From: Streptomyces antnestii
Lineage (GTDB): Bacteria > Actinomycetota > Actinomycetes > Streptomycetales > Streptomycetaceae
Reading direction: 5' to 3'
DNA length: 64,000 bases
NCBI RefSeq assembly: GCF_004005495.1
Contig: NZ_RZYA01000003.1
Span: forward strand, 434,001 to 498,000
Made by a program: the position numbers and the translations under genes. Every line of letters starts with the position of its first letter. The stretch's first letter is position 1. Shown piece after piece: positions 49,848-57,254 of the stretch. The notes beneath the pieces were generated by a model. It had not been told where the DNA came from and did no database searches. It saw nothing but the letters and a program-made list of their open reading frames with translations.

Positions 49848-50132
49848 CTACTTGCCGAGGGGGAGGCCGCCGAGGAGTCCGGCCGGGGCGCCGGCACCGT
49901 CGTTGTTCAGGTTGTCCGCGGTCTTCTGCACTGTGTTGAGGGCCGAACCGCCCTTCCCGGTGTCGAGCATGTCGGTGCGCAGCGGCTGGGCGTCGCGGAC
50001 CGACTGGCTGCCGAGGGTGCCGAGGGTGCCGGTGAGGCTCGTCGGCGTGAGGTCGGAGGCGAAAGCGGGTGCGGCGACACCGGCGATGACCATGGATCCG
50101 GCGACGACGGCGGCGGCCTTCAGGGGCTTCAT
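49848..50132 (-). CDS. Small secreted protein of unknown function
   Basis: 94 aa from ATG 50132 (an adjacent ATG at 50135; AGGAAGG upstream). Signal peptide KPLKAAAVVAGSMVIAGVAAPAFASDL, then SLTGTLGTLGSQSVRDAQPLRTDMLDTGKGGSALNTVQKTADNLNNDG, a mature peptide of about 67 residues with no Cys. No chaplin or rodlin domain. A dyad (50188-50205) lies upstream. Role unknown; it sits within the chaplin locus. Confidence 0.75.
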   Translation of the reverse strand: MKPLKAAAVVAGSMVIAGVAAPAFASDLTPTSLTGTLGTLGSQSVRDAQPLRTDMLDTGKGGSALNTVQKTADNLNNDGAGAPAGLLGGLPLGK

Positions 50133-50187
50133 CATGTTCCTTCCTCGGGGTGACGATCTGTCACCAGCGACGCACGATTCAACGAGC

Positions 50188-50205
50188 GTTTCCGGCAACG
50201 GAAAC
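50188..50205. promoter_or_regulatory. Dyad upstream of secreted protein gene
   Basis: GTTTCCG-GCAA-CGGAAAC (50188-50205), perfect 7-bp arms, about 55 bases upstream of ATG 50132. TCAACG (50179-50184), complementary to a BldN-type -10 CGTTGA on the coding strand, precedes it but no matching -35 is found, so promoter assignment is weak. Confidence 0.35.
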
Positions 50206-50328
50206 TCTGCGGTCAGAGGATTTGCCGAACCCACTCGAAGGAAGGCCCGTGGAGTTCTCATATGAGATTTAGGAAGAGGTGAATTGTCGGCGCAGGCCCT
50301 CGAACAGGGGCGGGCCGGACACGAAAAG

Positions 50329-50361
50329 CCCGTCGCGCCGGCGGAGGGCCGGCGCGACGGG
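50329..50361 (-). terminator. Terminator downstream of the secreted protein gene at 50400
   Basis: Perfect 14-bp stem CCCGTCGCGCCGGC / GCCGGCGCGACGGG with a 5-base loop; on the minus strand it is followed by CTTTTCG, giving a T-tract. Confidence 0.8.
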
Positions 50362-50399
50362 TGGGCGGGGGCGCCCGCTTCGCCGCGGGCGCTCCCCCG

Positions 50400-51083
50400 T
50401 CAGGAGGGCAGGGCCGGCGTCTGGGGCAGCGCCGGGGTCTGCGGAACTGCGGCGCTGGACGGGAGGGGGAGGCCGGTCGACGGGAGGGTGGGCAGCTTGG
50501 GCAGACCGGGCAGGGTCGGCGCGGGCAGGCCGCCGCCGAGCAGGGTGGCGGCGAGCAGGTTGACCAGGCCGGTCACGACGCCCGTGGCCGCCGTGGCCAC
50601 GCCCGCCACGTCACCCGCCGTGGACGCCTTGAGCAGGGCGTCGACCGCGGTCTGAAGCGCGGTCAGCGCGTCGCCCTTGACGTCCGTCGGGGCGGCCTTG
50701 GAGTCGTCGGGGGTGGCCGTCTTGGGGGTCGTGGGGGTGGCCGGGACCGAGGGGGTGGCGGGGGCCGCGGCCTTGGCGGCGTCGATGGCCGCCTTGATCG
50801 CGTCGGCGTGCTTCTGTGCGGCGTCGGCGGAGAGCTTTCCGTCGTCGGCCTTGAGGACTGCGGTGAGCAGGTCCGTGACGGGGGTGACGACGGAGCTCAT
50901 GCCGCCGAGCGCGGAGACCTGGCCCAGCAGCGCATCCGCTCCGGGAACCGGTGCGCGCAGGGCCTCGGTGCTGCTGACGCGTCCCGGGTCGCTGTCGGTG
51001 GCGAACGCGGGGGCGGTGGTGCCGAGGAGGATCGTCGCGCAGAGAGCGGTGGTAGCTATGCGCCGTACGGGCTGAGAAGGCAT
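50400..51083 (-). CDS. Secreted Ala/Pro-rich protein of unknown function
   Basis: 227 aa from ATG 51083 (MPSQPVRRIATTALCATILLGTTAPAFATDSD), a clear signal peptide. The mature part has GADALLGQVSALGGMSSVVTPVTDLLTAVLKADDGKLSADAAQKHADAIKAAIDAAKAAAP, a helical region, then Pro/Thr-rich spacer and LGGGLPAPTLPGLPKLPTLPSTGLPLPSS-type tail. No Cys in the mature protein. Family is seen beside chaplin genes in Streptomyces as far as I recall; no function is known. Confidence 0.72.
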   Translation of the reverse strand: MPSQPVRRIATTALCATILLGTTAPAFATDSDPGRVSSTEALRAPVPGADALLGQVSALGGMSSVVTPVTDLLTAVLKADDGKLSADAAQKHADAIKAAIDAAKAAAPATPSVPATPTTPKTATPDDSKAAPTDVKGDALTALQTAVDALLKASTAGDVAGVATAATGVVTGLVNLLAATLLGGGLPAPTLPGLPKLPTLPSTGLPLPSSAAVPQTPALPQTPALPS

Positions 51084-51279
51084 GTGTGTGCTCTTTCGGT
51101 GGTGTGTGTCCGAACTTGTGACCACCGTCGGATGGTTGAACGCACCGCGCAACCGAGCGGCGACACGCCGTGCGCGACCACCCTCGCCACTCGGCGTGTC
51201 GTGCCAGGTCATGTGCCCTTTCGGGGCGCGGGCGTTCGGCCTCGCGTCGTTCCCCGTACGGCGCAACGAACGCAAGAAC

Positions 51280-51301
51280 GGCCGCCCCCGGAGGAGCGGC
51301 C
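51280..51301 (-). terminator. Hairpin after the second chaplin
   Basis: GGCCGCTCC / GGGGCGGCC on the coding strand with a 4-base loop (one G-T pair), 24 bases beyond the chaplin stop, followed by a weak T-containing tail. Confidence 0.55.
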
Positions 51302-51324
51302 GCGGAAGGTCCCGGGGGACCGGA

Positions 51325-51564
51325 CTACTTGTTCACGCAGTGGTTGCCGAACGTCGGGTTCAGCAGACCGATGACGGTGACCGTGTTGCCGCAGACGTTC
51401 ACGGGAACGTGGACCGGAACCTGGACGACGTTGCCCGAGATGATGCCAGGGCTGCCGGCGGCGCCACCCTTCGCGCCGCTGTCGGCGGCGGCGACACCGG
51501 CGGTGCCGGCCAGGGCGGCGGCGGCAACGGTGGAAAAGACAATGGCCTTCGCGGTACGCGACAT
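51325..51564 (-). CDS. Short chaplin
   Basis: 79 aa. Signal peptide (KAIVFSTVAAAALAGTAGVAAA/DS) and one chaplin domain GIISGNVVQVPVHVPVNVCGNTVTVIGLLNPTFGNHCVNK with the two Cys, ending immediately after the second Cys as usual for short chaplins. Self-assembles into amyloid fibres on the aerial surface. A sigma-BldN-type promoter is predicted at 51622-51650. The GGAG Shine-Dalgarno is 9 bases upstream. Confidence 0.95.
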   Translation of the reverse strand: MSRTAKAIVFSTVAAAALAGTAGVAAADSGAKGGAAGSPGIISGNVVQVPVHVPVNVCGNTVTVIGLLNPTFGNHCVNK

Positions 51565-51863
51565 GGGGAAGTGCTCCTGGGTCGGTTGGTACGTCTCCGG
51601 GGCAGGTGCCCGGCTCGTGGATCAACGCGCGTTCCCCGTGCGGGGTTGCGCCCCCGATCGGGTGACGGGGCGGCGCGGACTTAACCGATTTCACCATTCC
51701 GACACACGCAGGTCGGGTTTCACAGACAAATGCCCATCCGTCGGTACAGTGACTCACCTCCCAGGTCGGCGGAGCGGACCGTACAAGTGACTCCATTGAA
51801 ATGTGACTTTCGCATTTTCATTCTGTGATTCAGAACCTCTTTGTCCCTGAAAGGGAATCGGTC
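51565..51863. other. Divergent intergenic region, chaplin and DUF3344 gene
   Basis: 299 bases. It contains the minus-strand BldN-like promoter (51622-51650). The part near 51790-51850 is unusually A/T rich for this genome (GTGATTCAGAACCTCTTTGTC, CATTTTCATTC) and must hold the promoter of the EPS-linked DUF3344 gene; no specific element is assigned. No further gene is supported. Confidence 0.45.
51622..51650 (-). promoter_or_regulatory. Sigma-BldN-like promoter of second chaplin
   Basis: Minus strand: CGCAAC (51650-51645), 17 bases, then CGTTGA (51627-51622). One mismatch to the CGTAAC -35 and spacing of 17 instead of 16. Predicted start near 51615, about 50 bases from ATG 51564, close to the arrangement at the first chaplin. 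Confidence 0.6.
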
Positions 51864-52958
51864 ATGCGTCATCCTCTGGGCTCACTCCTGCGTCGTCCGG
51901 CGGTGGGCGCTGTTTCTCTCGCCGCGCTGTTCGCGACCTGTGGAGCCGCAGCGGCGCCGCCGTCCCCTGAGGCGGAGAGCATCGCCTTCACCCAGCGGTA
52001 CCGGGTGCTGCAGCACGGTGGCGTGGTCCGGGCCGCCAACTCGGCGCTCACCTGCCGGGCCGGCGGATCGGCGAAGACCTCGTGCCCGGCGGCCCGTTCG
52101 GGCGGGGCGGCGGCCAACGGTGACTTCGACATGACGTACACGGACGTCGACCGGGACCCGCGCACGGACAACTCCAGCAGCGCGGAGGTCCGCCTGCCGG
52201 CCGGGGCGAAGGTCACGTACGCCCGGCTCTACTGGGGCGGGAACCTGCGTGCGGGGGAGCGGAAGCCCGCCGGGGACAGCAGACGGGTGCTCTTCCAGGA
52301 GCCCGGCGGGAGCCACCGGGAAGTCCTCGCCGACTCCCTCGTAGGGCACCGCGTCGCGGGCGGCGCCGACGCCTACCAGGCGTCCGCCGACGTCACCCGC
52401 CTCGTCCGCGCCTCCGGCGGCGGTTCGTACACCGTCGCGCAGATCGACGTGGCCAAGGGGCGTTCGGCGGCCGGGGCCTGCGGCGGCTGGACGCTCGTCG
52501 CCGCGTACGAGAAGCGGGCGGAGCCGCTGCGGCGCATCGCGCTGTGGGACGGGTTCGAGTCCTTCTCGGAGGGGCACCGCGGCCACACCGTCCGGCTCGG
52601 CGGGATGCCCGTCGCCGCCGGGGCGACCGGACGCGTCGGCATGGTCGCCTACAACGGCGACCGCGGTGTCACGGGTGACTCCCTGAGCGTCTCCTCGGGA
52701 CGCCGGGCCCGGCCCGTGGCCCTGCGGAACACGGCCAACCCGGCCGACGACGTGCTCAATTCGAGCATCAGTGAACCGGGACGCGCGCAGCCGCGAAGGG
52801 TCCCCGCGTACGCCAACACCCTCGGCTACGACTCGGACGTCTTCACGCTCGGGCGGGGCACCAGGCAGCGGGGGCCGGGACTCGACCTCCGCATGATCTC
52901 GCGGCGGGACACGGCCTGGATCGGCGTGCTCTTCGCGGCAGTCGACGCCGGGCCCTAG
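51864..52958 (+). CDS. Secreted DUF3344-type protein
   Basis: 364 aa from ATG 51864 (AAAGGGA upstream). Signal sequence: RHPLGSLLRRPAVGAVSLAALFATCGAAAAPPSP. Mature part reads FTQRYRVLQHGGVVRAANSALTCRAGG, then DVDRDPRTDNSSSAEVRLPAGAKVTYARLYWGGNL, ACGGWTLVAAYEKRAEPLRRIALWDGF, and LGYDSDVFTLGRG, the DUF3344 pattern of secreted, beta-rich proteins, some linked to surface attachment. It precedes the EPS operon, with a 35-base gap forming a hairpin. Might act on or bind the exopolysaccharide. Confidence 0.82.
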   Translation: MRHPLGSLLRRPAVGAVSLAALFATCGAAAAPPSPEAESIAFTQRYRVLQHGGVVRAANSALTCRAGGSAKTSCPAARSGGAAANGDFDMTYTDVDRDPRTDNSSSAEVRLPAGAKVTYARLYWGGNLRAGERKPAGDSRRVLFQEPGGSHREVLADSLVGHRVAGGADAYQASADVTRLVRASGGGSYTVAQIDVAKGRSAAGACGGWTLVAAYEKRAEPLRRIALWDGFESFSEGHRGHTVRLGGMPVAAGATGRVGMVAYNGDRGVTGDSLSVSSGRRARPVALRNTANPADDVLNSSISEPGRAQPRRVPAYANTLGYDSDVFTLGRGTRQRGPGLDLRMISRRDTAWIGVLFAAVDAGP

Positions 52959-52993
52959 CGCGTTTCCCGCCACCATGACCAAGGGAAACGCGC
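52958..52993 (+). promoter_or_regulatory. Hairpin sequestering the Shine-Dalgarno of the first EPS glycosyltransferase
   Basis: GCGCGTTTCCC (52958-52968) is perfectly complementary to GGGAAACGCGC (52983-52993). The 3' arm contains the only SD-like sequence (AAGGGA, 52981-52986) before ATG 52994, and the 5' arm begins in the stop codon of the upstream gene. Translating ribosomes reaching that stop would open the hairpin, so translation would be coupled to the DUF3344 gene; it could equally be a transcription terminator/attenuator. Confidence 0.65.
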
Positions 52994-54127
52994 ATGCACC
53001 TGACAGCGACACCCCCTGGACCGCGAGTCCTCCACGTCACCCAGCCCGTCGACGGCGGAGTGGCCCGCGTCGTCCGTGACCTGACCCGGGCCCAGCTCGG
53101 CGCCGGCATGCGGATCAGCGTGGCCTGCCCGCCCGACGGACCGCTGGCCGGGTCGCTGCGCAGCATCGGCTGCGACGTCCTGCCCTGGCAGGCGACCCGC
53201 TCGCCCGGGCCCGGCATCGCGCGCGAAGTACGCGGGCTCGCCCGGCTGGTGGACCAGGTGAAGCCGACCGTCGTCCACGCGCACAGCGCGAAGGCCGGAC
53301 TCGCCGCCCGCCTTGCGGTGCGCGGCCGGGTCCCCACCGTGTTCCAGCCGCACGCGTGGTCCTTCGAGGCCGTCGACGGTCCCACCGCCCGGCTCGCCCT
53401 GGAGTGGGAGCGCCGTGGCGCGCGCTGGGCCTCCCGCGTCGTCTGCGTCAGCGAGGCGGAACGGGCGACGGGGGAGCGCGCCGGGATCACCGCCCGCTGG
53501 GACGTCATCCCCAACGGGGTGGACCTCACCCGCTTCGCCCCCGCCACCGAACCGCGCACGGCCACCACCGACCCGCTCGTGGTCTGCGTCGGACGCATCT
53601 GCCGTCAGAAGGGCCAGGACGTCCTGGTGCGCGCCTGGCCCCTCGTGCAGGAGCGCTTCCCGAGGGCGCGGCTCGTGCTCGTCGGGGACGGGCCCGACGC
53701 GGCGGCGCTGCGCCGGCAGGCCACCGCCGCCGTGCGGTTCGTGGGTGCGGACGACCCCGTCCCCTGGTACCGGCAGGCCGACCTCGTGGTGCTGCCGTCC
53801 CGCTGGGAGGGCATGGCGCTGTCGCCCCTGGAGGCGATGGCCTGCGGGCGGCCCGCCGTCGTCACCGACGTGGACGGCGCCCGCGAGAGCATGCCCGCCG
53901 ACCTCGCGCCCCACTGCCTCGTACCCCCGGACGACCCCGCCGCGCTCGCCCGTGCCCTGACCGGTCTGCTGCGCGACCCCCACCGGCTCGGAGCACTCGG
54001 TGAGCTGGCATTGCGGCACGCGCGCACCCACCACGACGTGCGGCGCACCGCCGACGCGGTCGCAGACGTGTACCGCGAACTACTGGGCGCGGAGCCCATC
54101 GAGCGCAGGGAGCCCATCAACACGTGA
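52994..54127 (+). CDS. GT4 family glycosyltransferase (EPS cluster)
   Basis: 377 aa. GT-B retaining fold: RVLHVTQPVDGGVARVVRDLTRAQL at the N-terminus, AHSAKAGLAARLA, FQPHAWSFE, DVIPNGVDLTRF, VCVGRICRQKGQDVLVRAWPLV, and the C-terminal EGMALSPLEAMACGRPAVVTDVDG motif (E-x7-E donor-binding Glu). Transfers a sugar to a lipid-linked precursor on the cytoplasmic side. First gene of the tightly overlapping EPS operon (GTGA overlap with next). Sugar specificity unknown. Confidence 0.93.
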   Translation: MHLTATPPGPRVLHVTQPVDGGVARVVRDLTRAQLGAGMRISVACPPDGPLAGSLRSIGCDVLPWQATRSPGPGIAREVRGLARLVDQVKPTVVHAHSAKAGLAARLAVRGRVPTVFQPHAWSFEAVDGPTARLALEWERRGARWASRVVCVSEAERATGERAGITARWDVIPNGVDLTRFAPATEPRTATTDPLVVCVGRICRQKGQDVLVRAWPLVQERFPRARLVLVGDGPDAAALRRQATAAVRFVGADDPVPWYRQADLVVLPSRWEGMALSPLEAMACGRPAVVTDVDGARESMPADLAPHCLVPPDDPAALARALTGLLRDPHRLGALGELALRHARTHHDVRRTADAVADVYRELLGAEPIERREPINT

Positions 54128-55635
54128 GTGCGGAACGTACCGTTGCCTCCCCCGCGGGGCAGCCTCGCGCGACTGCCCCGAGCACCCTCCTCGCCTCGGT
54201 CGTCCCGCCACGTGCCGAGGCGGCCTGCCGGCCGGCCCCGGTGGGCGGACGCCCGGCCGCGCGGCACCCGTCCCCCACGTCGCTCCTCGCGGCGGACGGC
54301 ACGGCGGCGGTGCTCGGCACTCTGGGGATCGCGCCGGTCGAGGGCCACCCCCTGCTCGTGATCGCGCTGGTCGCCGCGCTCATGGTGGCGAACGCGCGCG
54401 CGGGGCTCTACCGCGGTGACGCGCCGCGCCTGCTGTTCGACGACCTGCCCGCGATCGCCGGGCGCATCGTGGCGGTCTGGTGCGTGACGGCGGCCGGGCT
54501 CGCCGCGTTCCCCGGGTTCGGCCCGCTGCCGGCCGCCGCGCTCGCCGCCGGGACCGCCCTGCACTGCCTCCTCGCGGGCGCCGGCCGCGGCCTCGTCTAC
54601 TGGCGGCGCCGGGAGGCCGCGGCGCGCCGCCCCTGCCCGACCCTCCTCGTCGGCCCCGAGACCGTCGCCCGGCAGGTCGCCGCCGCCCTCCTGCGCCACC
54701 CGCGCTCGGGTGTCCGCCCGGTCGGGATCCTGGCGGACAAGGAGCACGAACGGCCGCCCGATCACGACGGGCCCGAGCTGCCCGTCCTCTCCACGGCCGA
54801 CGACCTGCGCCGCGCGGTCATCCAGAACGGGGTGCGGCGGGCGCTCCTCCTCGAAGGCGCGACGGGCACCGCCTCCCCCGAGCGGGCCGCCTGCCTGTCG
54901 GTCCTCGCCGAACACGACTGCTCCGTATGGGAGTTCGACCCGCACCAGACGCCGAACGCGGCAGCCCCCTATCTGGCAGCCCCCTATCCGGCCGCCCCGC
55001 ACCAGGCCCGTCACCTCGCCGGATTCCGGTACCGGCCGTGGCCGCCCGCGCGGCGGCGCGGCAGTGCCGGCAAGCGCGCCCTCGACCTCGTCGTCTCCGG
55101 CGCCCTGCTCGTCCTGACCAGCCCCGTCCTGCTGGTGTGCGCCGTGTGGCTGCGCGTCACCGAGGGGCCCGGCGTCGTGTTCCGGCAGGAGCGCGTCGGG
55201 AAGGGCGGGAAGCCGTTCACGCTGCTGAAGTTCCGCACGCACCGCCCGAGCGACGCGATGGAGTCCGCCACGCGGTGGAGCGTCGCGGACGAGCGGCGGA
55301 TGCCGTGGTTCTGCCGGTTCCTGCGCCGCACATCGCTGGACGAGCTGCTCCAGCTGTGGAACGTGTTCCGCGGCGACATGAGCCTCGTCGGCCCGCGCCC
55401 CGAACGCCCGTACTTCGTCATGCAGTTCAGCCAGACCTATCCCGGATACGCCGAGCGCCACCGCATGCCGACCGGCATCACCGGCCTCGCCCAGATCCAC
55501 GGCCTGCGCGGCGACACCTCCATCGAGGACCGCTGCCGCTTCGACAACGCGTACATCGACAGCTGGTCGCTGTGGCAGGACGTCAGCATCCTGGTCCGCA
55601 CGGCGGCCGCGCTCGTACGTTCCACGGGGAGTTGA
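54124..55635 (+). CDS. Polyprenyl-phosphate glycosyl-1-phosphate transferase (EPS initiating enzyme)
   Basis: 503 aa from GTG 54124. N-terminal membrane helices (about residues 70-150), a soluble CoA-binding-like domain (ALLRHPRSGVRPVGILADKEH), then the catalytic bacterial sugar transferase domain: KRALDLVVSGALLVLTSPVLLVCAVWLRV, FRQERVGKGGKPFTLLKFRT, RRTSLDELLQLWNVFRGDMSLVGPRPERPYF. WbaP/WcaJ-type enzymes start a repeat unit by moving sugar-1-phosphate to undecaprenyl phosphate. The ATG/GTG overlaps the GT4 stop by 4 bases. Confidence 0.94.
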   Translation: MSAERTVASPAGQPRATAPSTLLASVVPPRAEAACRPAPVGGRPAARHPSPTSLLAADGTAAVLGTLGIAPVEGHPLLVIALVAALMVANARAGLYRGDAPRLLFDDLPAIAGRIVAVWCVTAAGLAAFPGFGPLPAAALAAGTALHCLLAGAGRGLVYWRRREAAARRPCPTLLVGPETVARQVAAALLRHPRSGVRPVGILADKEHERPPDHDGPELPVLSTADDLRRAVIQNGVRRALLLEGATGTASPERAACLSVLAEHDCSVWEFDPHQTPNAAAPYLAAPYPAAPHQARHLAGFRYRPWPPARRRGSAGKRALDLVVSGALLVLTSPVLLVCAVWLRVTEGPGVVFRQERVGKGGKPFTLLKFRTHRPSDAMESATRWSVADERRMPWFCRFLRRTSLDELLQLWNVFRGDMSLVGPRPERPYFVMQFSQTYPGYAERHRMPTGITGLAQIHGLRGDTSIEDRCRFDNAYIDSWSLWQDVSILVRTAAALVRSTGS

Positions 55636-55640
55636 CCCGC

Positions 55641-57254
55641 GTGACCGCCTCTTCCGCGGACGCCGGTCCGCGTACGGCTCCGGGACCCGCCGGTGTGCGG
55701 CCCGCCCCCGCGGCCGCGCTCGTCGCCGCCGCCGGCCGGTACGCGCCCGTGCTCCCGGTCGTCCTGATGGTCGCCGTGCTCGGGCTGCCCCTGGCGCCCG
55801 GCACCGCGGGCTCCGGGGGAGCCGGCCTGTCCGACGCCGTCTCCGCCCTCGTCGTCGCCGTGTGCGTGGCCGTCACGCTGCGGCGCGCCGAGCGCCCCCT
55901 GACCCGTACCGCCGCCCTCGTCCTCGGGCTGCCCGTCGTCGGGATCGCCCTCGCCGCGGCCGGCGCGGACTCGCCGTCGACGGCGGCCGTCGGCATGGTC
56001 CGGTACTGCCAGATCTTCGTCCTCGTCCCCGTGTCCGTCCTGGTCCTGGTCCGTGACCGCCGCGACTTCCGGTTTCTGGCCTGGTCGTTCGTGGGGCTCG
56101 CCCTGTGGCAGGGCGTCATCGGCGTCCAGCAGTACCTCACCGGGACCGGCGCCTCGTACATGGGCGAGGACATCCGCGCCGTCGGCACCTTCGGGCCCAC
56201 GGACGTGATGGGGATGGCGACGGTGGTGTCGTACGGGCTCGTGGCCGCCGTCGGCCTGGCCCTCGGCGCCCGCACCGCGGCCCGGCGCACCCCCGCCCTG
56301 CTGTGCGCGCTCGCGCTGCTCCTGCCGCTGGCCCTGTCCTTCAGCCGCGGCGCGTGGATCGCGACCGTCGTCGCCTGCGGCGCGCAGGTGCTGCTCGCCG
56401 GGCTGCGGCGCGCCGTCCGCCTGTTCGCCGTGGCCGCCGCGACCGCCGTGGTCCTGGTGGGCGGCCTCGGCGTCGGTACGGCGCTGCTCCAGGAGCGGAT
56501 GACCAGCATCACGCAGGTCACCGACGCCCCCGACCAGTCCGTCACGGACCGGTACACGATGTGGGCCGCGGCCGTCGGCATGTGGAGCGAGCACCCGGTG
56601 ACGGGCGTCGGCCTCAAGGGGTTCCCCGCGTACCGCGACAGCCACGCCTCGCTCGCGCTGTCCTCCGGCAGTGACACCGGGGGCGCGGGCGCCGCGTTCG
56701 CGCGGCAGCCACTGCTGTCCCCGCACAACATGTACCTGCTCATCCTCAGCGAGCAGGGCCTGATCGGCCTCCTTGGCCTCGCGGGCAGCTGGCTCGCGCT
56801 GCTACTGCTCGCCCTGCGCCGCCTCGGGCGCGGCGCGGGCGAGCGGTCTGTTGGGGGCGAGCGGTCTGGTGCGGGCGGCCCGCCCGGTGCTGGTGGGCCG
56901 TCCGGGGCGGGCGAGCGGTCCGGTGGGGTCGGGCGAGCCGGTGCCGGCGAGCGGTCTCGCGCGGGCGGGCGATCCGGCGCGGGCGGGCGATCCGGTGCGC
57001 GACACGGTTCCGGCGTGTGCGAGCGGTCTGGTGCGGGCGGGCGGCCCGGTGCTGGTGGGCGGTCCAGTGCAGGCGGGCGGTCCGGTGCGGAGTGCGGGCT
57101 CGTCGCGTGCGGGCTGCTCGGCTGGCAGCTCGTGGACTTCGTGTACGCCGACATCGGCGGTCCCTCGACCGTGCTGACCGGCCTCGTCATCGGGCTCGCC
57201 GCCTGGTGGGGCCTGGCGCCGCAGGCGCCCCCGAAGGAGGCGGCGGCGCCGTGA
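55641..57254 (+). CDS. O-antigen ligase/polymerase (Wzy)-like membrane protein
   Basis: 537 aa from GTG 55641. About 11 hydrophobic helices; conserved O-antigen ligase features include LALSFSRGAWIATVVACG and the large loop WSEHPVTGVGLKGFPAYRDSHASLAL...LSPHNMYLLILSEQGLIGLLGL (His in PHNMYL). Residues 400-485 are an about 86-residue Gly/Ser/Arg/Ala repeat (GERSGAGGRP) encoded by a degenerate minisatellite at 56838-57095, inserted between two membrane helices. It should polymerise or ligate lipid-linked repeat units outside the membrane. The GTGA overlap leads into the flippase gene. Confidence 0.88.
   Translation: MTASSADAGPRTAPGPAGVRPAPAAALVAAAGRYAPVLPVVLMVAVLGLPLAPGTAGSGGAGLSDAVSALVVAVCVAVTLRRAERPLTRTAALVLGLPVVGIALAAAGADSPSTAAVGMVRYCQIFVLVPVSVLVLVRDRRDFRFLAWSFVGLALWQGVIGVQQYLTGTGASYMGEDIRAVGTFGPTDVMGMATVVSYGLVAAVGLALGARTAARRTPALLCALALLLPLALSFSRGAWIATVVACGAQVLLAGLRRAVRLFAVAAATAVVLVGGLGVGTALLQERMTSITQVTDAPDQSVTDRYTMWAAAVGMWSEHPVTGVGLKGFPAYRDSHASLALSSGSDTGGAGAAFARQPLLSPHNMYLLILSEQGLIGLLGLAGSWLALLLLALRRLGRGAGERSVGGERSGAGGPPGAGGPSGAGERSGGVGRAGAGERSRAGGRSGAGGRSGARHGSGVCERSGAGGRPGAGGRSSAGGRSGAECGLVACGLLGWQLVDFVYADIGGPSTVLTGLVIGLAAWWGLAPQAPPKEAAAP
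56838..57095. repeat. Degenerate minisatellite inside the Wzy-like gene
   Basis: About 258 bases built from degenerate copies of GGCGAGCGGTCTGGTGCG and GCGGGCGGTCCGGTGCG (15-18-bp periods). It keeps frame and encodes Gly/Ser/Arg/Ala-rich sequence; one Cys-containing copy (GSGVCERS) is present. Length is likely to vary between strains. Confidence 0.85.
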
